NCBI RefSeq assembly: GCF_017562075.2
Contig: NC_054082.1
Coordinates: forward strand, 27,574,231-27,638,230
Length of the DNA: 64,000 bases
Reading direction: 5' to 3'
Source: Anopheles merus
Taxonomy: Eukaryota; Arthropoda; Insecta; Diptera; Culicidae
The translations under genes were made by a program, and so were the position numbers. The first letter of the stretch is position 1; every line of letters starts with the position of its first letter. Below, one piece after another: positions 1 to 13,575 of this stretch. The notes beneath the pieces were generated by a model. It saw only the letters and a list, made by a program, of their open reading frames with translations. It did no database searches and was not told where the DNA came from.

Positions 1-879
1 CAACAACGTCCTTCGGCGCTCATCACCTATGCCCCCTCCGTCCACTATACTGCCACAAGTTGATGACTAATGAAACGACTCGGAACGACCCCTGCGACAC
101 GCCATATACTCATCCCCTCAGCAACCCCCTCACACTGTCAGGTAGCTCAGGTCGGTAAGCTCGGTACGCATCTTTTAATTGCACTGAACTTTGCCTTTTT
201 ATCATCTTCGCTCTGACGTAGGCCCAGTCTGCCCAGGTCCTGTGCTCCCCTGCGGCAGTTCGATACGAGGATCCGCTCGCATTGTGCGGCAGTGTGTGGT
301 GTGATGGGACGATTACTCGTTACGACCACTTGACAACTCGCTGCTGGTACGCGCCGTTTGCACCTGTACCGTCGTGGCCTATGGCGCCCCATTCGTTGTG
401 TCACCCTTTGTGTGGAGCTTCACGATGTGTGTCTTCATCAATCGCGACAGTGGTTCATCTTGACATCGTCAGGTTAGTGGGACCGTACTTTCCGATACAT
501 TGGGTGGGTTTTTTTAAAGATGAGGGGATATCCAAAAGGTAGTACAACAGACACAGCCATTCATTCGTTCGTTTCATCAAGCAGACGGAACCACTCACCA
601 TTAAATCAAGTTTCAACTAGCTTTTTTGTGAGAATAAGTTATTTATCTCTCCATCCATTCCTCACGGCATGCCTAATTAAAGCACTCTGTATTATTGGTT
701 TAGTTCCTAAAATAATTGCCGCAAAATAGGATCTCCAGGGGGGGGCTAAAACTATCCATTGGGCCAGAGTTACAAGAGAGCCTGCTTGACTGGTGCTAAT
801 CCCTTAACGTTGACCTATCAACGTTTGCAAGTCAATGTGTGCTAAATGGTTGGCGTGTTTGTGTGTTTGCTTTGTGATG

Positions 880-896
880 TCTCTCTCTCTCTCTCC
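880..896. repeat. (CT)n microsatellite
   Basis: About eight CT units in a row seen directly. There is no associated gene. Confidence 0.85.
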
Positions 897-2747
897 ATCA
901 GAGTCCTTCCTAGAATCTCAACATGGTATCCTACCGGCAATGGAGATGGTTCCTGCGAAGGACACAGGAACGACATGTCAGGCATGTCTGCACCCTTGGC
1001 GTTTACCAGCCCACCTACACACTGCCCAGGCATTCGGCTCTACCTACTGTACGGCGGTTTGATTTGGTTTCTACATCTGTCCGCATACAATCGAATCTTT
1101 TTGCTAATTCCTGTTGTCCCCCGTGCCCTAACCGCTCAACAACAATGGCCCATCCTGGGGAGTAAGAAATTGCCGTATACCGTAAAGGTGTACCGACACG
1201 CAACACCGCCGGGAAGCACCATTCCCAATCGTACCCGTTGGGATTTCCGGAGCGGGAGCAAAGCATTCCAATCTAAATATTTCATTCACCTTATGGGCAG
1301 ATGGGTTTCGGCTGGAAGTTTTTTTTATTGTTGCGTTTTCCACTTTCCCAAATGGAAAGAATTCGTCCGATTTCGGTGGGCTCGACTTACGCTGAGCCGG
1401 AATGTCACATGGTAGCGCTTATGAATGTGCATTATTTATGCTTATTTTCATCCATTTTGTTAGCCGAAGCGAATACTGTCAAGCATCACACAGACACACA
1501 CTTGGGAATGGATAGAAAAGTTTTCCCAGATCTAGCTTTAATCGCCATATGGGATGCAAAGTTTTGAAAGTGATTCAAAGGGGCGGTTTAAGTTATTTTT
1601 ACTTTTGTGGCAAAATGTACCTAAAGGACAATGGATTGGCAAAATGTTGTTTGTGAAATTGAACAAGAAAATTCTTTTGTAAAAGTAATATGAATTTATT
1701 TAAATAACAAATAATAGAAGAAAACAAAAAAAAATGAATCGGTCAATATTAACTTCTTCCCAATTGTTTAAAATGTCTAGTTTAAGAAGAATACGTGCCT
1801 TTTGGCAAATATTAATGCCATGTTAATGATAATGCCTTAATTGAGCTATTTCGTACGCTTTACCCTAAAAACATAAGTAGGAAAAGTATTTTAAGTTTTT
1901 CCTTTTATTCAAAAAAAAGGATGCACTAAAAAGAATATTTCAATGAAATCTAGTATAGTTAAGGCACTAGATTTAGTAATAAATTAATTTACATGACAAC
2001 ACAAAAGATAAAATAAATGATCACATACCGAGCTTACGGCGACTAACACGAGGTTAGAAGGAAGTGCAAGAAAGTGTAGGAGCAAGTGCACGATTCATCA
2101 ATCAAAGCGAACCATACGACACGCAAAGCCACTAAATTCTGCTATACCGCGAAAAAAAAAAGTATCAACCTCACTGGCATGTGGCTTTCAGTCCGACAAG
2201 CTTACAAATTTGCTGCATCCCGGTTACACATTTTGCTTCTGTCACTTAAGCGAAAGGATTACGCGTGCTTTTTATTGTTGTTGCTTTCTCCAACCAGCGG
2301 CAGCCATGTGACGAGTCTAAAACCAACTTGTGCAGACATGGCGCGTATGTTCACCGTTTCGAGTCAAGTAAATGGGTTAAAAGCGAAACCGACAAATGCA
2401 GCTCCATATGCCTCCTGTACGAGTGGGTTTGGCTTTTTTTTTCTTCTATTAACTTTACTTTTGAAGCTTTGTCATGGGTCTGTCGGTGTTTTACTCCTTT
2501 TTTTTTTGTTGCACTCTTCTGCGGTACATTTGTGGTTATTCGTGGAAAGTTTATGTCACGCAGGTTGAGGGTGTCGTACTTGTAGCGTGAGTGCGTGCGC
2601 CTGTGTATGTTATGTTTTGCTCCATTCGAATAGTACAACCCGTTTCTTTTCTCAATTTTGTGTGTGTATATTTGCCTTTAATTTTGGAGCATTACACACG
2701 TCGGTGAATTGGTGTGTGTGTGTGTTTGTGATTTGCGCTTGACATAC

Positions 2748-2801
2748 TCCTCGTCGAGGATAGTTACATCTTCAACAGGGGGTTAACAGTTAACTGTTAA
2801 C
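2748..2801. repeat. Two adjacent palindromes
   Basis: TCCTCGTCGAGGA at 2748-2760 is an inverted repeat around a single central base. GTTAACAGTTAACTGTTAAC at 2782-2801 is a perfect 20-base palindrome containing three GTTAAC-like half sites. They are 21 bases apart. The function is unknown; clustered protein-binding sites are one possibility. Confidence 0.7.
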
Positions 2802-4199
2802 TGGCACATTAATCATGACATCCAACAATTACGTTACCTTTTCCCAAGCACTCCTTGCGCTTATGTCCTTATGGCTGCCTTCTTTATAATTCCATTCAGT
2901 TTGGTTTGGAGGCGTTTTCTAACCGGAAAAAACGACAACGCGCCCGCGGTCTCTGTTGAGCGCATTTGAAATGGGCGCAAAAAAGGTATGCTTCGGGAGC
3001 TGCGATTTAAAATCCCTTTCACATAACTTCAAGTTCTAGGGAACGAACCAGACGTTGTGGGTGGGTTTTTGGTGGGACCGCGAAAGCAATATTTCCCAGT
3101 CTTGGAAAGTATCAAAACGGTTGCCGCTGAAGCGTTGCTATCAGTAATTCAACCCGCAACCCATTGCACCCGCTCGTGTGCCTGAATTTAGAAGCCTTCC
3201 TCTTCCTCTTCACCGAACAGAAAACAGCATCTTCAGGCGGGCAAATTTTCACCATTTCATTCTTTTTTTGTTTTGAAATCGTCCCAACGCAAACCGGCAG
3301 GCTGGATGAGATTGTGCACAATTTATGGTGCGTATTAAAGCGAACGGAAAACTGTCAGCACGGTACCGTGCTTTACGACCGCGCTCTCGGTCTCATGGTA
3401 AAAATACGGTACGCGATCAGTTAGGGCAGGTTTCCCTCAAAAAGGGATCCCATTTGGCGTGGGCAAAAGAGGGGACAGAATCGAGAGGAGCAGAAATATC
3501 CCCGAGGGTAATTCACATCAACACTCCGCGGCTCGATCGTGCGTAAGACGTTCAATTAATTATGTTTTTTTTTGCACCCGGTTCGGTCGTAATGTGTCGT
3601 ACCACTCAGCACATTCAGCTGAGCTCCCCGAGAAAGCTTCGTTTGAGTGGGAAACCTTTGCACGACTTTTGCCACGCATCCTTGCCACGGAGCGGGCAGA
3701 ATTTCGGGGGCTTTTTGTGACCTACGACAGGTGGTTTATTATTAGCCGCCCAAGAATGGCACGTACAGTACAACTCTCCTGGGATGGAGCTACCGGCCGG
3801 AGCTACCGAGCAGGCTGGCGTACCGTTTCGCAACGGGTAATCGTTTTCAGCTTATACGTGCTCGGGAAGCGACTCTTCCGAATCCTGGCAATGCTTTCAT
3901 GCTGGAGGTGTTTTCGGTGAGGTCTGCGTACGTTTGGACTAATGATGATGGGAATGCTACTCTCCCGCTCTCTTTCACGCCCTAGCGCTCTGTGCGTGTG
4001 TATGAGGTGTGAATTTAATCTTCTTACCTATCATTAAGCTTAGTTTACTTTGAATTATGTTTTCGAGTGCTGTAAAGGGGAAAGGATCATAGTAGGATGC
4101 TCACGTTCGGTGGCTTGTGGTGTGTTTACGCGAACGCCGCAACGGGCCGTAGTTCATCACTCCCGTGCATAATTAATATATTCAAATGGTGATATTATT

Positions 4200-4291
4200 C
4201 AGGCAGTTTGTTTGAAAACTGACTTATTACCGCGGTTCAAGTTGGTGTGCGAGTGCTACGGGGTTTGATGGGATAGAACACGCGCATCGAA
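4200..4291 (+). other. Possible non-coding first exon
   Basis: A GC-richer patch after an initiator-like TTCAGG (about 4198) ends in AAG followed by the good donor GTGAGTAAAT at 4292. It looks like a 5' UTR exon on the + strand, but I found no partner acceptor with a coding exon inside the window. This is a weak call based on splice-site and composition only. Confidence 0.2.
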
Positions 4292-4918
4292 GGTGAGTAA
4301 ATTATTTATCTTCCGGGGAGATTCAGAGACACCCGAAGAAGCGTGCTGATAAGTGGCTGATGAATGGGTGGGATTGAAATGAAAAATAGTAGCTAGTTTA
4401 CAGAATATGTGTGAGTGTGTGTGTGTGGTATGGATGGATGAAATAAGACGAATGATATATGATAGGGCTCTAAATTGACAGAATTCGTTATTACATGAAC
4501 TGTTTCACGCTTAAAACAATGAGTAACATATTGAAGCTCACACATCTTCTTACGCATGTTAAGATATCATGTCTCGGTGAATCTAGCTCGACCCTTTTCG
4601 GTGTAATTTGATCCGCGTTTGAAGTATGGGAGTAGATTCTAAATTTGAATTGACATCTTCAAGGGATTCATATTTGTTTTAAAATTCGAATTTACAAAAA
4701 AACATGGAATTGCAAAAAATTGTATAAAAAAATGGTTTAACACTTAAGAATTTCGCAAATTCTCTGTGCTTTAAACAATCACTCCACAACAGCACAACTC
4801 AATACTTTTATAAGAATAAAAATGATACGCTTAACCCCTAATTAAACAAGCATAATGTACTTTAAATTGGTAGTTTAAAAAAAGCATCGCAGAAGGTAAC
4901 ATGTATCACTGTTTGAAA

Positions 4919-4960
4919 TAAAGAAATAAATAAATAAATAAATAATGAAATAAAATAAAC
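4919..4960. repeat. (AAAT)n microsatellite
   Basis: Repeated AAAT units with small interruptions, seen directly. Such tails often mark the 3' end of an old retroposon, but no element body is recognisable to the left. Confidence 0.7.
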
Positions 4961-5718
4961 CTAACAAAATTTAAACACGCCGCTGATGGTCACCAAAAAC
5001 ATGTTGCCCAATAGCACACCGTCAAGCGTATTGCATCATGCGGAGGTACAAATTGATGGTCAATCTCGATTGTCAAGTGATTTCATTGAGCTACATTCCC
5101 TGATTAACGTGCCGGTGCGAAAAACTACCACCCCCCACCCCCCCAAAGCAATGATCTATCGATAGCAAAGCAATAGGGAGAAGAGTAAACGAGGATCCAA
5201 GGTTTGGATAACATCGCCGGGCCCGGTTTGCCGTTTGAACGATGAACGATTTCTTTTCTACGAGACTTGAGCATATCTTTCTGCTGTTGCTATTGCTCAA
5301 AGATTTTGCTCTGTGCTGTGCCGTCCGCTCCAGTGCTGCTGTTTACATTTCTTTGCATTGAGAGCGAAAGCAAACAGATCAATGCTTGGAGCAAAGTTCG
5401 AGCGAAGGGCCATGGTCAGTGGGCAGGTACGGTTCAAAGTTGAAGCCAAGGGTTTAACTTTTCGTAGCGATGTGTTGCCTGCAGAATGTGCTTAAAATAG
5501 AGTATCGCCCTTTCGAAACATTAGATGATTACTTTTCAAGCGCACGTGCCCGGCCGATTGGTTTGAGTTTACAACTTTCAGGATAGAAAAATAATTAATA
5601 TACTATTTCTTTTTTCTCTCTCCTTTGGCACGGTTCTTGGTTAAGCCCCGTAACGAAACGAATCCCAGCAAGGAGCTGGTGAGGTAAAAAGTATTTAGTT
5701 TGCTTATATTGTAAGCAA

Positions 5719-5738
5719 TGCTGCTACTTCTACTACTG

Positions 5739-5775
<37 letters not shown>
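5719..5775. repeat. (TAC)n trinucleotide microsatellite
   Basis: Imperfect at the left (CTGCTACTTCTACTACTGC), then about twelve uninterrupted TAC units up to 5775. It is likely length-polymorphic and lies outside any coding exon I can support. Confidence 0.9.
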
Positions 5776-8700
5776 AGCCAGATTGATCAGAAGCGAATCA
5801 GAAGTTCCCTTCGGCTAATGGATTGATCCGAGGAGGACACGCCCGCCCACCGGGTCGAACGGTACGATTGAGTAACGTGTCGTAATGTTTGGGCCTCTTC
5901 GCACATCTGCTGGACGGTGGTAATGTGCGTGGGGTGGTGTGGTGAACGTTTCCACATCTTGATTTCTTTTTTCCGTCCGTTCCATCGTGGATGGTTGAAG
6001 CAGCTCAGTTTCGGTAGGATGTACACTGTTGACCTATTTAGCGAGAAGCCGAGAAAGATGTCTCTTCTACCCCCAACGGAGGGAGTAGCGAAAGGTTTGC
6101 AAATACGTGCGGGATGATGATAAAACGCAAACGCGACGCTACATTACGTTGTGCTTTTTGGTGGATGGCGTTTGAATGCCATGTATGGGTAGGTCACGTT
6201 CGTGTGAAAGTGAGATAGCAAAAAGGGGGAGATTAAAAATTGAAAGATGATTTTCATAACCGGATGGTAATGGATCTGGAGCGTCGCCAGATGTGTGTAT
6301 TGGGGAAGTTCATTTTCAGCGATGCATAGCAAGTCTGTGTGTGTATCTGCGGAAGGCGCAAACATATGATACGTTGGCTTGGGTTCCATTCATATTTGAT
6401 GTCTTATTTTAGGAACTTTATTTATGTCTTCTATCGTAATTTTGAAGCAAAATGACTATTTTAATGAAATTTTGATGATTCCGCAAGAACTCAACCTTCC
6501 AAAACTGATATTTCCCAAAAAAGTGCTTAATCTCATTGATAGCAGCTAATAGTAGTAGTAGGATACGCTTGTATCAATACAGCCGGAAGCTATGGACAGA
6601 CAAACCCAGCCCATTCCATGATTGACATTCCGTAGCCGCCGTCTAGTCTGTTCTGGATGACTTCTGGTCTGGCCGTGGACGCAAGTGCCGCAATGTATGC
6701 ACACCAATGTTTACACCACCGGTTGGGTGTTATGTTTACACGCTTCACCTCTCACCGTTGACGACGGTTATGCTTTCAGCAACAGCACAACATGGCCCGC
6801 CGTCGGCTCCCGTTAGCGCGGTAGTCCAATCCGCCCGGTGTCCAAGGCGTGCGTTCGCGTTTAGTTAATAGCCGTTTCACTTGAATTGCCCCGATGACGG
6901 GTTTATCGCACTACCGAGGCTCGCAATCACTCTGCGGCAATGAAGATGGCAGCAAAAGGAGGGTCGAACGGAGCGCGCTCGAATTCAATCTCGCCCGGCT
7001 AATGGGTGGGAATATGCCGCTTCGGCTAGCGCTTCCCGCGTGCATAACGGAAGGCATTTGCGGGATCGCAAACATACAAACTGTCGCTGGCGCTTGTCGA
7101 TGCTTTCCACTGGGAATGGGGGTGAGTGTGTGTGTGGATCGGTCCGCGCTGTTCCGTCGTCCGCTGTGATTTTGTTTTTCAGGGAGTTTGTTGTTTATCG
7201 GCGTTACATAAACATAAAGCCGAGAGGGAAGCTCGAGTGTGCAATTATTGCTAAACGATTCTGAGCGTTGGAGGGCTATGTTGACTTCTGTCGAACCTTT
7301 TGGGGGGGGCTTATTGGGTGACTTTTGAGCCGGGATCGATTAGCTGATGGGGTTGATGGATGATGTCGGCGCGTTGTTATGTGATAGGAGTGCAAGTGTT
7401 GTTATGTTCGGTTGTTTGTAGGAGTTTGTGAATTGAAATTTGTATATTTAAATAAAAGCTTAACAGTCTGTTGTACCGACCACTTGGTACACAGGATACA
7501 CCATTTGTACATGTGCATGCACAAAATCTATGTTTAAAAGTGCTTCATTATAATTTCGTTGATTTTGTAATAGAACTTTCATGTCAGATCCTCCAGTATA
7601 ATCTTGTTTTCAACACGGATTCTGTGACTGGAGGTAGCATATAATTTCAAATTGCATCAAATAGAGTGTAATTTTTATTTGGTTTATCTTAACATTATGG
7701 TTAAAGCCACTAGTTTTTTTTTTTTTGAGAAGGAGGATTAGTCCAACTAATTTTATTTGATTTGCAAAAAAGGTTGATTATAATAAATAAAATTCAACAT
7801 GATGACAACAGGTGACATAACACTATCAAATGATCTTAATTCTTATCTCATCACTGTATAGCAGCTTGTCATCGTACAAAAATCCAACGAAGCGTATAGA
7901 AAGTCATAAAATATAACAAAATCAACATGTACCACCAATCAAAGATCCATCCTGGGGCGAGCTGTCAAAACATTCTCTACCCAACGGCGCACAGGCGGGC
8001 CGTGTTCGTACGTGATGTAATTTAGGAACATCGTCCCGCTGCAACCGAAACCTAGGCCGGCCATTTGATCAGCACTTTCGTGTGCTGTGGCCGAATGATT
8101 CAAATCAAATCAAACCCACAGGCAGAGCTACAGCTGAGTTTTTTTGTGTGGATGTATCGTGGTATATGAGAGTAGCTGTTCACTTAGCTGTTTCTGGCTG
8201 GCTAAAGTTTTCAGCATAAAGAATAAACAAAAAATGGGAGAAATCCACACCATTAAGGATACTTAAGGATTTACAGTTGATGCTGACTGTCTCAAAACGG
8301 GTAGATTAGTCGGGACCCGTAGCCCGAAAAAGGTTTCTGCAAAAGTGTTAATGAAACGGGAACTGTGTGAAGTATTAGAGGCAAGAGGTCGCTACACTGA
8401 AAACCTTTTCCCTTGCAAAAGGTGCACACTATTTTGGAGCAGTTAAGTGTTCGGATTGCGGTGAACTTCAGGGAAGGTACCGAGCTCTTGTTGGTAGTGG
8501 TTTTTTTAACGCTTACTTTGCGCACGTTTTGCCAAATACTTTACGGGGTTTGTCCTTTTTACCAGAAATTGCAACGGGAAACAAAACTGACATAAGGCTA
8601 CTTTAATATGTTTTAAGTAGAGAAAGCTTCCAGCCGGGGGCAACATATTTGAAACAAGCGTTTGCTTCAAGTAAATAATGCTATCATTAAACAATAACAA

Positions 8701-10396
8701 ACAAACATTAAATGAAGAGCTCTTTTTTCTGGGAGATTATATTGATAAAAGAAAGTGCTTAGAAGCAATTCAAATGGAAGATTAGCTCATCGCCTGTCTG
8801 AACGACAATATGTTTGGCTTTGATTTCACGCCCAAGGGGTTTACAAAAGAAAGAAAAAAGAGAACTCATTTCTTATCATTTCGCCTACGAGACAGCTTAG
8901 CGTGACATTGCCCCTTGGATTATGTATACAGCTGAAACAAGACTGATCTAAAAAGGTTTTAAGCCGCTCCATTGTTTAGGTTCACTTTTTCTCAGCAGTG
9001 TCTGTGAAATCAACGTCCTTTAAAGCAGACACTGGTCTGCTGCGTGATTTGTAAACGTTTTTTTTTGGTTTCAATATCCAGGCCCGCAAGATTGGAAAGG
9101 ATTCGTTAGCTTCAGGATCGAAACTCTTTAGCCCCATTACTTATCGGTACAATCAGAAGATCGACACGTTGCCTTAGCTTTTGTTGCCAGCTTTTCATCT
9201 TCCCCGCTTATGTTAACTTTTGCGCGGAACGGCAAACAGATTAGTTTCGATTTTGGCCACCTTCAGTTGGGGATAATACCCCAACACTCGAGTTTAGTAA
9301 AAGCTTGCACACAGTACAACACAATCTATCGGTGCGGAAATGTTCCGTCTAGCGTTTTTCAAAGCCCTACGGTACTGTACGGGATCTGGATTTTAACGAG
9401 ACAACAATGCAATGGGGCCGGTTTTCTGTTTCCGATACGATTGTAATCTTATCATGGTAGAAAAAAAAAGAATTTGCCGACCGCTCTTTTCTGGCTGATT
9501 GAGGAAAATTGATATTTTTGCTATCATCTCTTTCTTCGTAAAAGGGCGATTTACCCTGAAGGTGATCAAAGGCTGAGGCGAAATCAAGCACTAGCAGCTT
9601 TCCTGTGTATGCAAAATCTGTTTACGGTGCTATAATTCTATGAAGAAGATGAAAATAACACTTGCAGCTTAAAGCTCCGAAGGTTCTAGAAAATGTATTA
9701 ATTTGTCAGCAACCCCCAATCGGTGCTCTTGTCAGAGGTAGAGGCCAAAGTCAAATCTTTAGAAAAAAAAAACATATCCCTACGAATGTGTTGATCCTTC
9801 GAAGTATGTATAGAATTATTTATTAACAGATGTAAAGCTTTAAGGTGGATTGACTGCTTAAGCGATACAGTGACAATTAAAATAAGTTGATAACGCTAAT
9901 AATTCAGTGGTCATAAATCGTTACAAATTACACCACTTGTCACGATCACTAACACTAAAATGGAAAGCACTCAAAGATCGCAACATGTAACTAAAGCATC
10001 TTACTTACCGTGTACGTATCTGCTTTTCACACCTAAATGTCTTTCCCCCCCTATCACTATTCAGATTGCACTAATAAACTCATTCACAAAACGGTAAAAA
10101 GCAGCAGTTTAATTTATGCTCTCGGAATATGTTTCTCACAAATGTTACGAAATTTCACCACCCAATCACTGAACAAACAGCTCAACACCATCCATAAAGT
10201 GTATTCACATCCTTTTTACATCACATTACAACCGTGACCGTGTGCGTACCGTAGAATCGCGTATACGCGGCACGTAGCGTTATCCTCGCACCGCGTGCAA
10301 AGACCGTGATCCGCACGAACTGCGTCAACTGTACCGTCCGACTAAGCATGCGCGTACGCCCGGACATAGCTTAAATAGCTTGGCCTACCTGGTCGT

Positions 10397-10523
10397 GGTG
10401 GGATTACACATGTACTGGCCCGGGGCGGTAGTGGGAAGGTGGAGGCTGCACCATGATGAACATGATGATGCTGCTGATGATAGTCGCTGTCACATTGCGC
10501 GGGCCTGAGTAGCCGCCCTGTGA
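10397..10523 (-). other. Possible minus-strand exon, His/Pro-rich
   Basis: On the minus strand, a GC-rich block ends in CAG followed by the donor GTAGGCCA (plus coordinates just below 10,398). One frame starts near 10,530 and reads a His-rich then Pro-rich peptide containing HQQHHHVHHG. Such low-complexity stretches are common in insect regulatory proteins, but the same bases are also open in a second frame and no downstream exon was found. It could equally be 5' UTR. Confidence 0.15.
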
Positions 10524-12864
10524 CATTCACCTATGGCTGTGTTGCGGTGTTCGTGTTTATCTATCTCTTTCTTTTTTTTCTCTGGTTGATGGGTTTCGGA
10601 GGGCTTGCTGCCTCCCGTGGACGAAGGGGGGATGAACCCGTGAGCATCTTCACGATCAACAACGCGATGATGCGCAGCACGTGGACGATCACTCTCACTG
10701 GTAAAGTGATCAGCGTACTCTCCCTCCCGCGGTTGCCTTTGGTTTCACTTTCGTTCGTGCCACTCTCGCTCACGAAAGCTCAACGAAGCTTTCCGTAAAC
10801 CGCGCTGCAAACTGTTTGCATGGCATTATAGATGATTTGGTCAAAAATTAGAGCTACTTTGAAATGGTTTATTAAATGCTATAAATATTTAGTAGAAAAA
10901 ATCTTCACAGCCGAGGGACTTCAACATAACATGTTTATTTCTATTAGTTAACGTGTTAACGTTATAATATTTGATGAAAAATTTCAAATATGTGTTGATC
11001 GATAGCAATTCTGAGATAGTTTAAATAAACTACATTTTATGTTGATTTTTTGAATAATTTTAGATAGATTTTACACCACATTATATTACATTTTGTCCCC
11101 ATACTGCTCCACAGTGCGTATACCCGAGTCTCTCACAACCACGTGCGCCGGGTTCGTCGTTTTGGCGCGTTACATTCGGGACACTCACTTCTGCTGGGAG
11201 TGTTACGGTCGGTACACTCAACCGACAGAGACACTCACTACTACTCACTCTCTGCAATAAAAAAAGTGGCTGAGGGGTTTAGCATGCCGGCTTGGCCAGC
11301 CTCCTTCCCGACAATTGCCACAAAACTAGCCGGCCAGTGTTATCTGGGCTAGGTCGACCGTTTGCGGTCAGCGTTCGCCACATAGGGCCCTGCAGGCCCC
11401 ATGACAATGGGTGTGGCGTGTGTAAGATGCATCGATGCTGCATAGTGCGGTATCGGATGCAATCAAAAACGGTTCGATGCAAACTAAGCCGACCGCCGGT
11501 GGAGGTGGTGTGTGCGATTGGAAAAATATCACCATCCATATGCAGATTAAATCGGACACTGTGTTGCAGTGGGACGCTTTTATTGACGGGATCAAGCGAT
11601 CGACGGGGATGGCCAACGAGTGATACAAAAGGGCGGACGAAAGCGATGTGGAATAGGTATGCTTTTTTGGTGAGGGTGAGATGTTTTAATTAAATTTATA
11701 CACACTATTTACATTAAGTTTGATGAACAAATATTTATTAGAATACAAAATATGTTACTGAAAATCAACAATTCGGGGCGTCCGGCGCCGAAGAGTAGAA
11801 ATATTTTGTATTTAATTTTACCGTAGAATGATACATTGCTGCAATAAAAGGACAACGCCATTCAGGAATGGCCCGAGCAAAATAGACTACCAATTTTGCT
11901 CGAAAGCACTCGCTTTATGGTTGACAAAATGAGTTGTAAGTGGCGCTTGCATCTGCCACTACAAAGTAGAACGGTCCTGAAAAGTTCACTATCAAAGTGT
12001 ACCGAATTTGGCGTCCCATTATGATGATGACCTTGCTTGACTGTTGCTGCTGCTCTTACTTTTTGCATCATTTTCATTTCGTCATTTGGTGCACTTGCGA
12101 CATTTTTCGTTGTTTCAAGCCGAAGCACTGGCAAAGTAGTTTTTCGCAGCACGGGATTGATGCAACGGGCGTGTCGTTTGCTGGGAAAACGTGCATCTGA
12201 CGCTAAAATGCTTTGCTTTCGTTCTTTTGGCGGTTTCACAACCACCATTCTGCAAAGCTCCTTATAGTGGAGAAGATAGTTGGCACATCATAGTCGCCTG
12301 TGTAAAGCACTTCAGAAACCACAAATCTTAAGCACGAATGAACTTTCGCACTCTAAAATATTGCTCAAGAAGCATTTGCTAGTTGTGCGAAGTGTTTTCT
12401 TTTCGCATGTACATATGTGTGTTTGTGGGTTTTGTTAGATTCTTAAACTCTCAACAAACCACACAGGTCACGTGAAATCGAATGCGCAAGGGAGCTATTT
12501 ATTATCTTCCAAGTACAAACATAACAAATCTTAACCTTCGCTTGTTGTAATTTCTTTCTGCAGACTATTCTCAACCATGAGGTGCACATGTAAGCGATAA
12601 CGAGACGCTTCGGTTTGTATGGGCGAGAACAGGAAACAACTGCTTACGAAGCATTTCGAGGAGCGGTGGAGGAAGCATCGGTTTGTAATCTCTCACGAGA
12701 CACGATGCTCTACTGAAACCTGAGCTTGTGGCTTGGGTCGCTGCTGATTGATTATCCGGTTATAGATGTGAAGGTTGGCGTACTTGCAGATCCTTCACGG
12801 TTTGTGTAGTATGAGCGCATGGGTACACTATAGTACGCATGTATTTTTCTTGTAAAAGTAAATA

Positions 12865-13575
12865 CAGTGGTACCCGTCATAACGAGTACCTCTTGTAAAG
12901 AATTTTTTGGATAACAAGCAAATATAAATGCTCAATCAATACCTCTCTTTACGAGTATAATCTCAGATAACGATCAATAACGTTTGTATTGGCAAACATT
13001 GAACATTCCTTTGAATTTTATTATAGTTCAAGAAGCTTTGATTCTAAAAATATGAACCTTTTTTACCAGGAGGAAAAGTGTCATACTATTAAGTGAAACA
13101 TAAGTGTGTGGTATATGTTGACGAAAGATCCTAGCGCATTTTATATTGTTCTCTACTTGCTTATAAATTGTTTCCCCCTGCCAAATGCTGCCACTTGTAG
13201 AAATTGCATATGACTACATATGTGGTGTGCCAATTTGATTTGATGCCAATACTATTATCGATATCTTTAATGACCTTATTTGTGCTCAAGAATGTTTACC
13301 ATAACAAAAATTCAATTGTGATGAAACTGGCTTATTAAAAAAATATTACTGGGAATCAACTACAAAAATCTTCCCAATTATAACTATTACAAAGATAATA
13401 TTCATTTGACATTTTCAGTTGCGTATATGCCCTTTTTAACAGCACATTTGTGGTTATGGAACCAATGATTTTAATTTTTCTACGTATATGTAAAAGAGCC
13501 AGCCGCATAATGAGTTTATTTTCATAACGAAAGAGTCACTGGAACGAATTAAACTCATTATGAGGGGTTCCCCTG
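12865..13575. mobile_element. Pogo-like (Tc1/mariner) non-autonomous element
   Basis: The left end starts CAGTGGTACCCGTCATAACG after a TA. The right end, read in reverse complement, is CAGGGGAACCCCTCATAATG and is followed by TA. The 23-base inverted termini match at 19 positions, and both sides carry the TA target duplication (12,863-12,864 and 13,576-13,577) typical of the Tc1/mariner superfamily. The terminal wording resembles pogo-like elements. The 711-bp interior is AT-rich and encodes no transposase, so it must have moved using an enzyme from elsewhere. Confidence 0.75.

Larger units (their letters stand above)
1..4199. other. Non-coding stretch, no gene supported
   Basis: Mostly AT-rich DNA with a few GC-richer patches. 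Open frames up to 189 codons exist (for example 846-1415 and 3459-3920 on +), but their translations show no domain, no balanced composition and no splice context, so I do not call them. A (CT)n run lies at 880-895 and GT-rich runs near 2712-2730. It could be intergenic DNA or an intron of a gene lying outside the window. Confidence 0.6.
4292..12862. other. Non-coding stretch with scattered simple repeats
   Basis: No coding gene is supported. GC-richer islands occur at about 5.8-6.1, 6.8-7.3, 10.25-10.8 and 11.1-11.7 kb. The last contains a CACGTG E-box at 11,140-11,145 and motif-dense promoter-like sequence. The remainder is AT-rich with poly-A and poly-T runs. It may be regulatory DNA or long intron of a gene outside the window. 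Confidence 0.5.

Noticed and set aside
846..1415. 189-codon open frame on + in the left region
   Set aside because: No domain, irregular composition, overlapping frames in other phases, and no start context or splice partners. It looks like chance in a GC-richer patch.
2086..2568. 160-codon open frame on + with Leu-rich runs
   Set aside because: The Leu and Phe runs come from T-rich simple sequence. There is no conserved motif.
3459..3920. 153-codon open frame on +
   Set aside because: No recognisable domain, and competing frames exist on the opposite strand.
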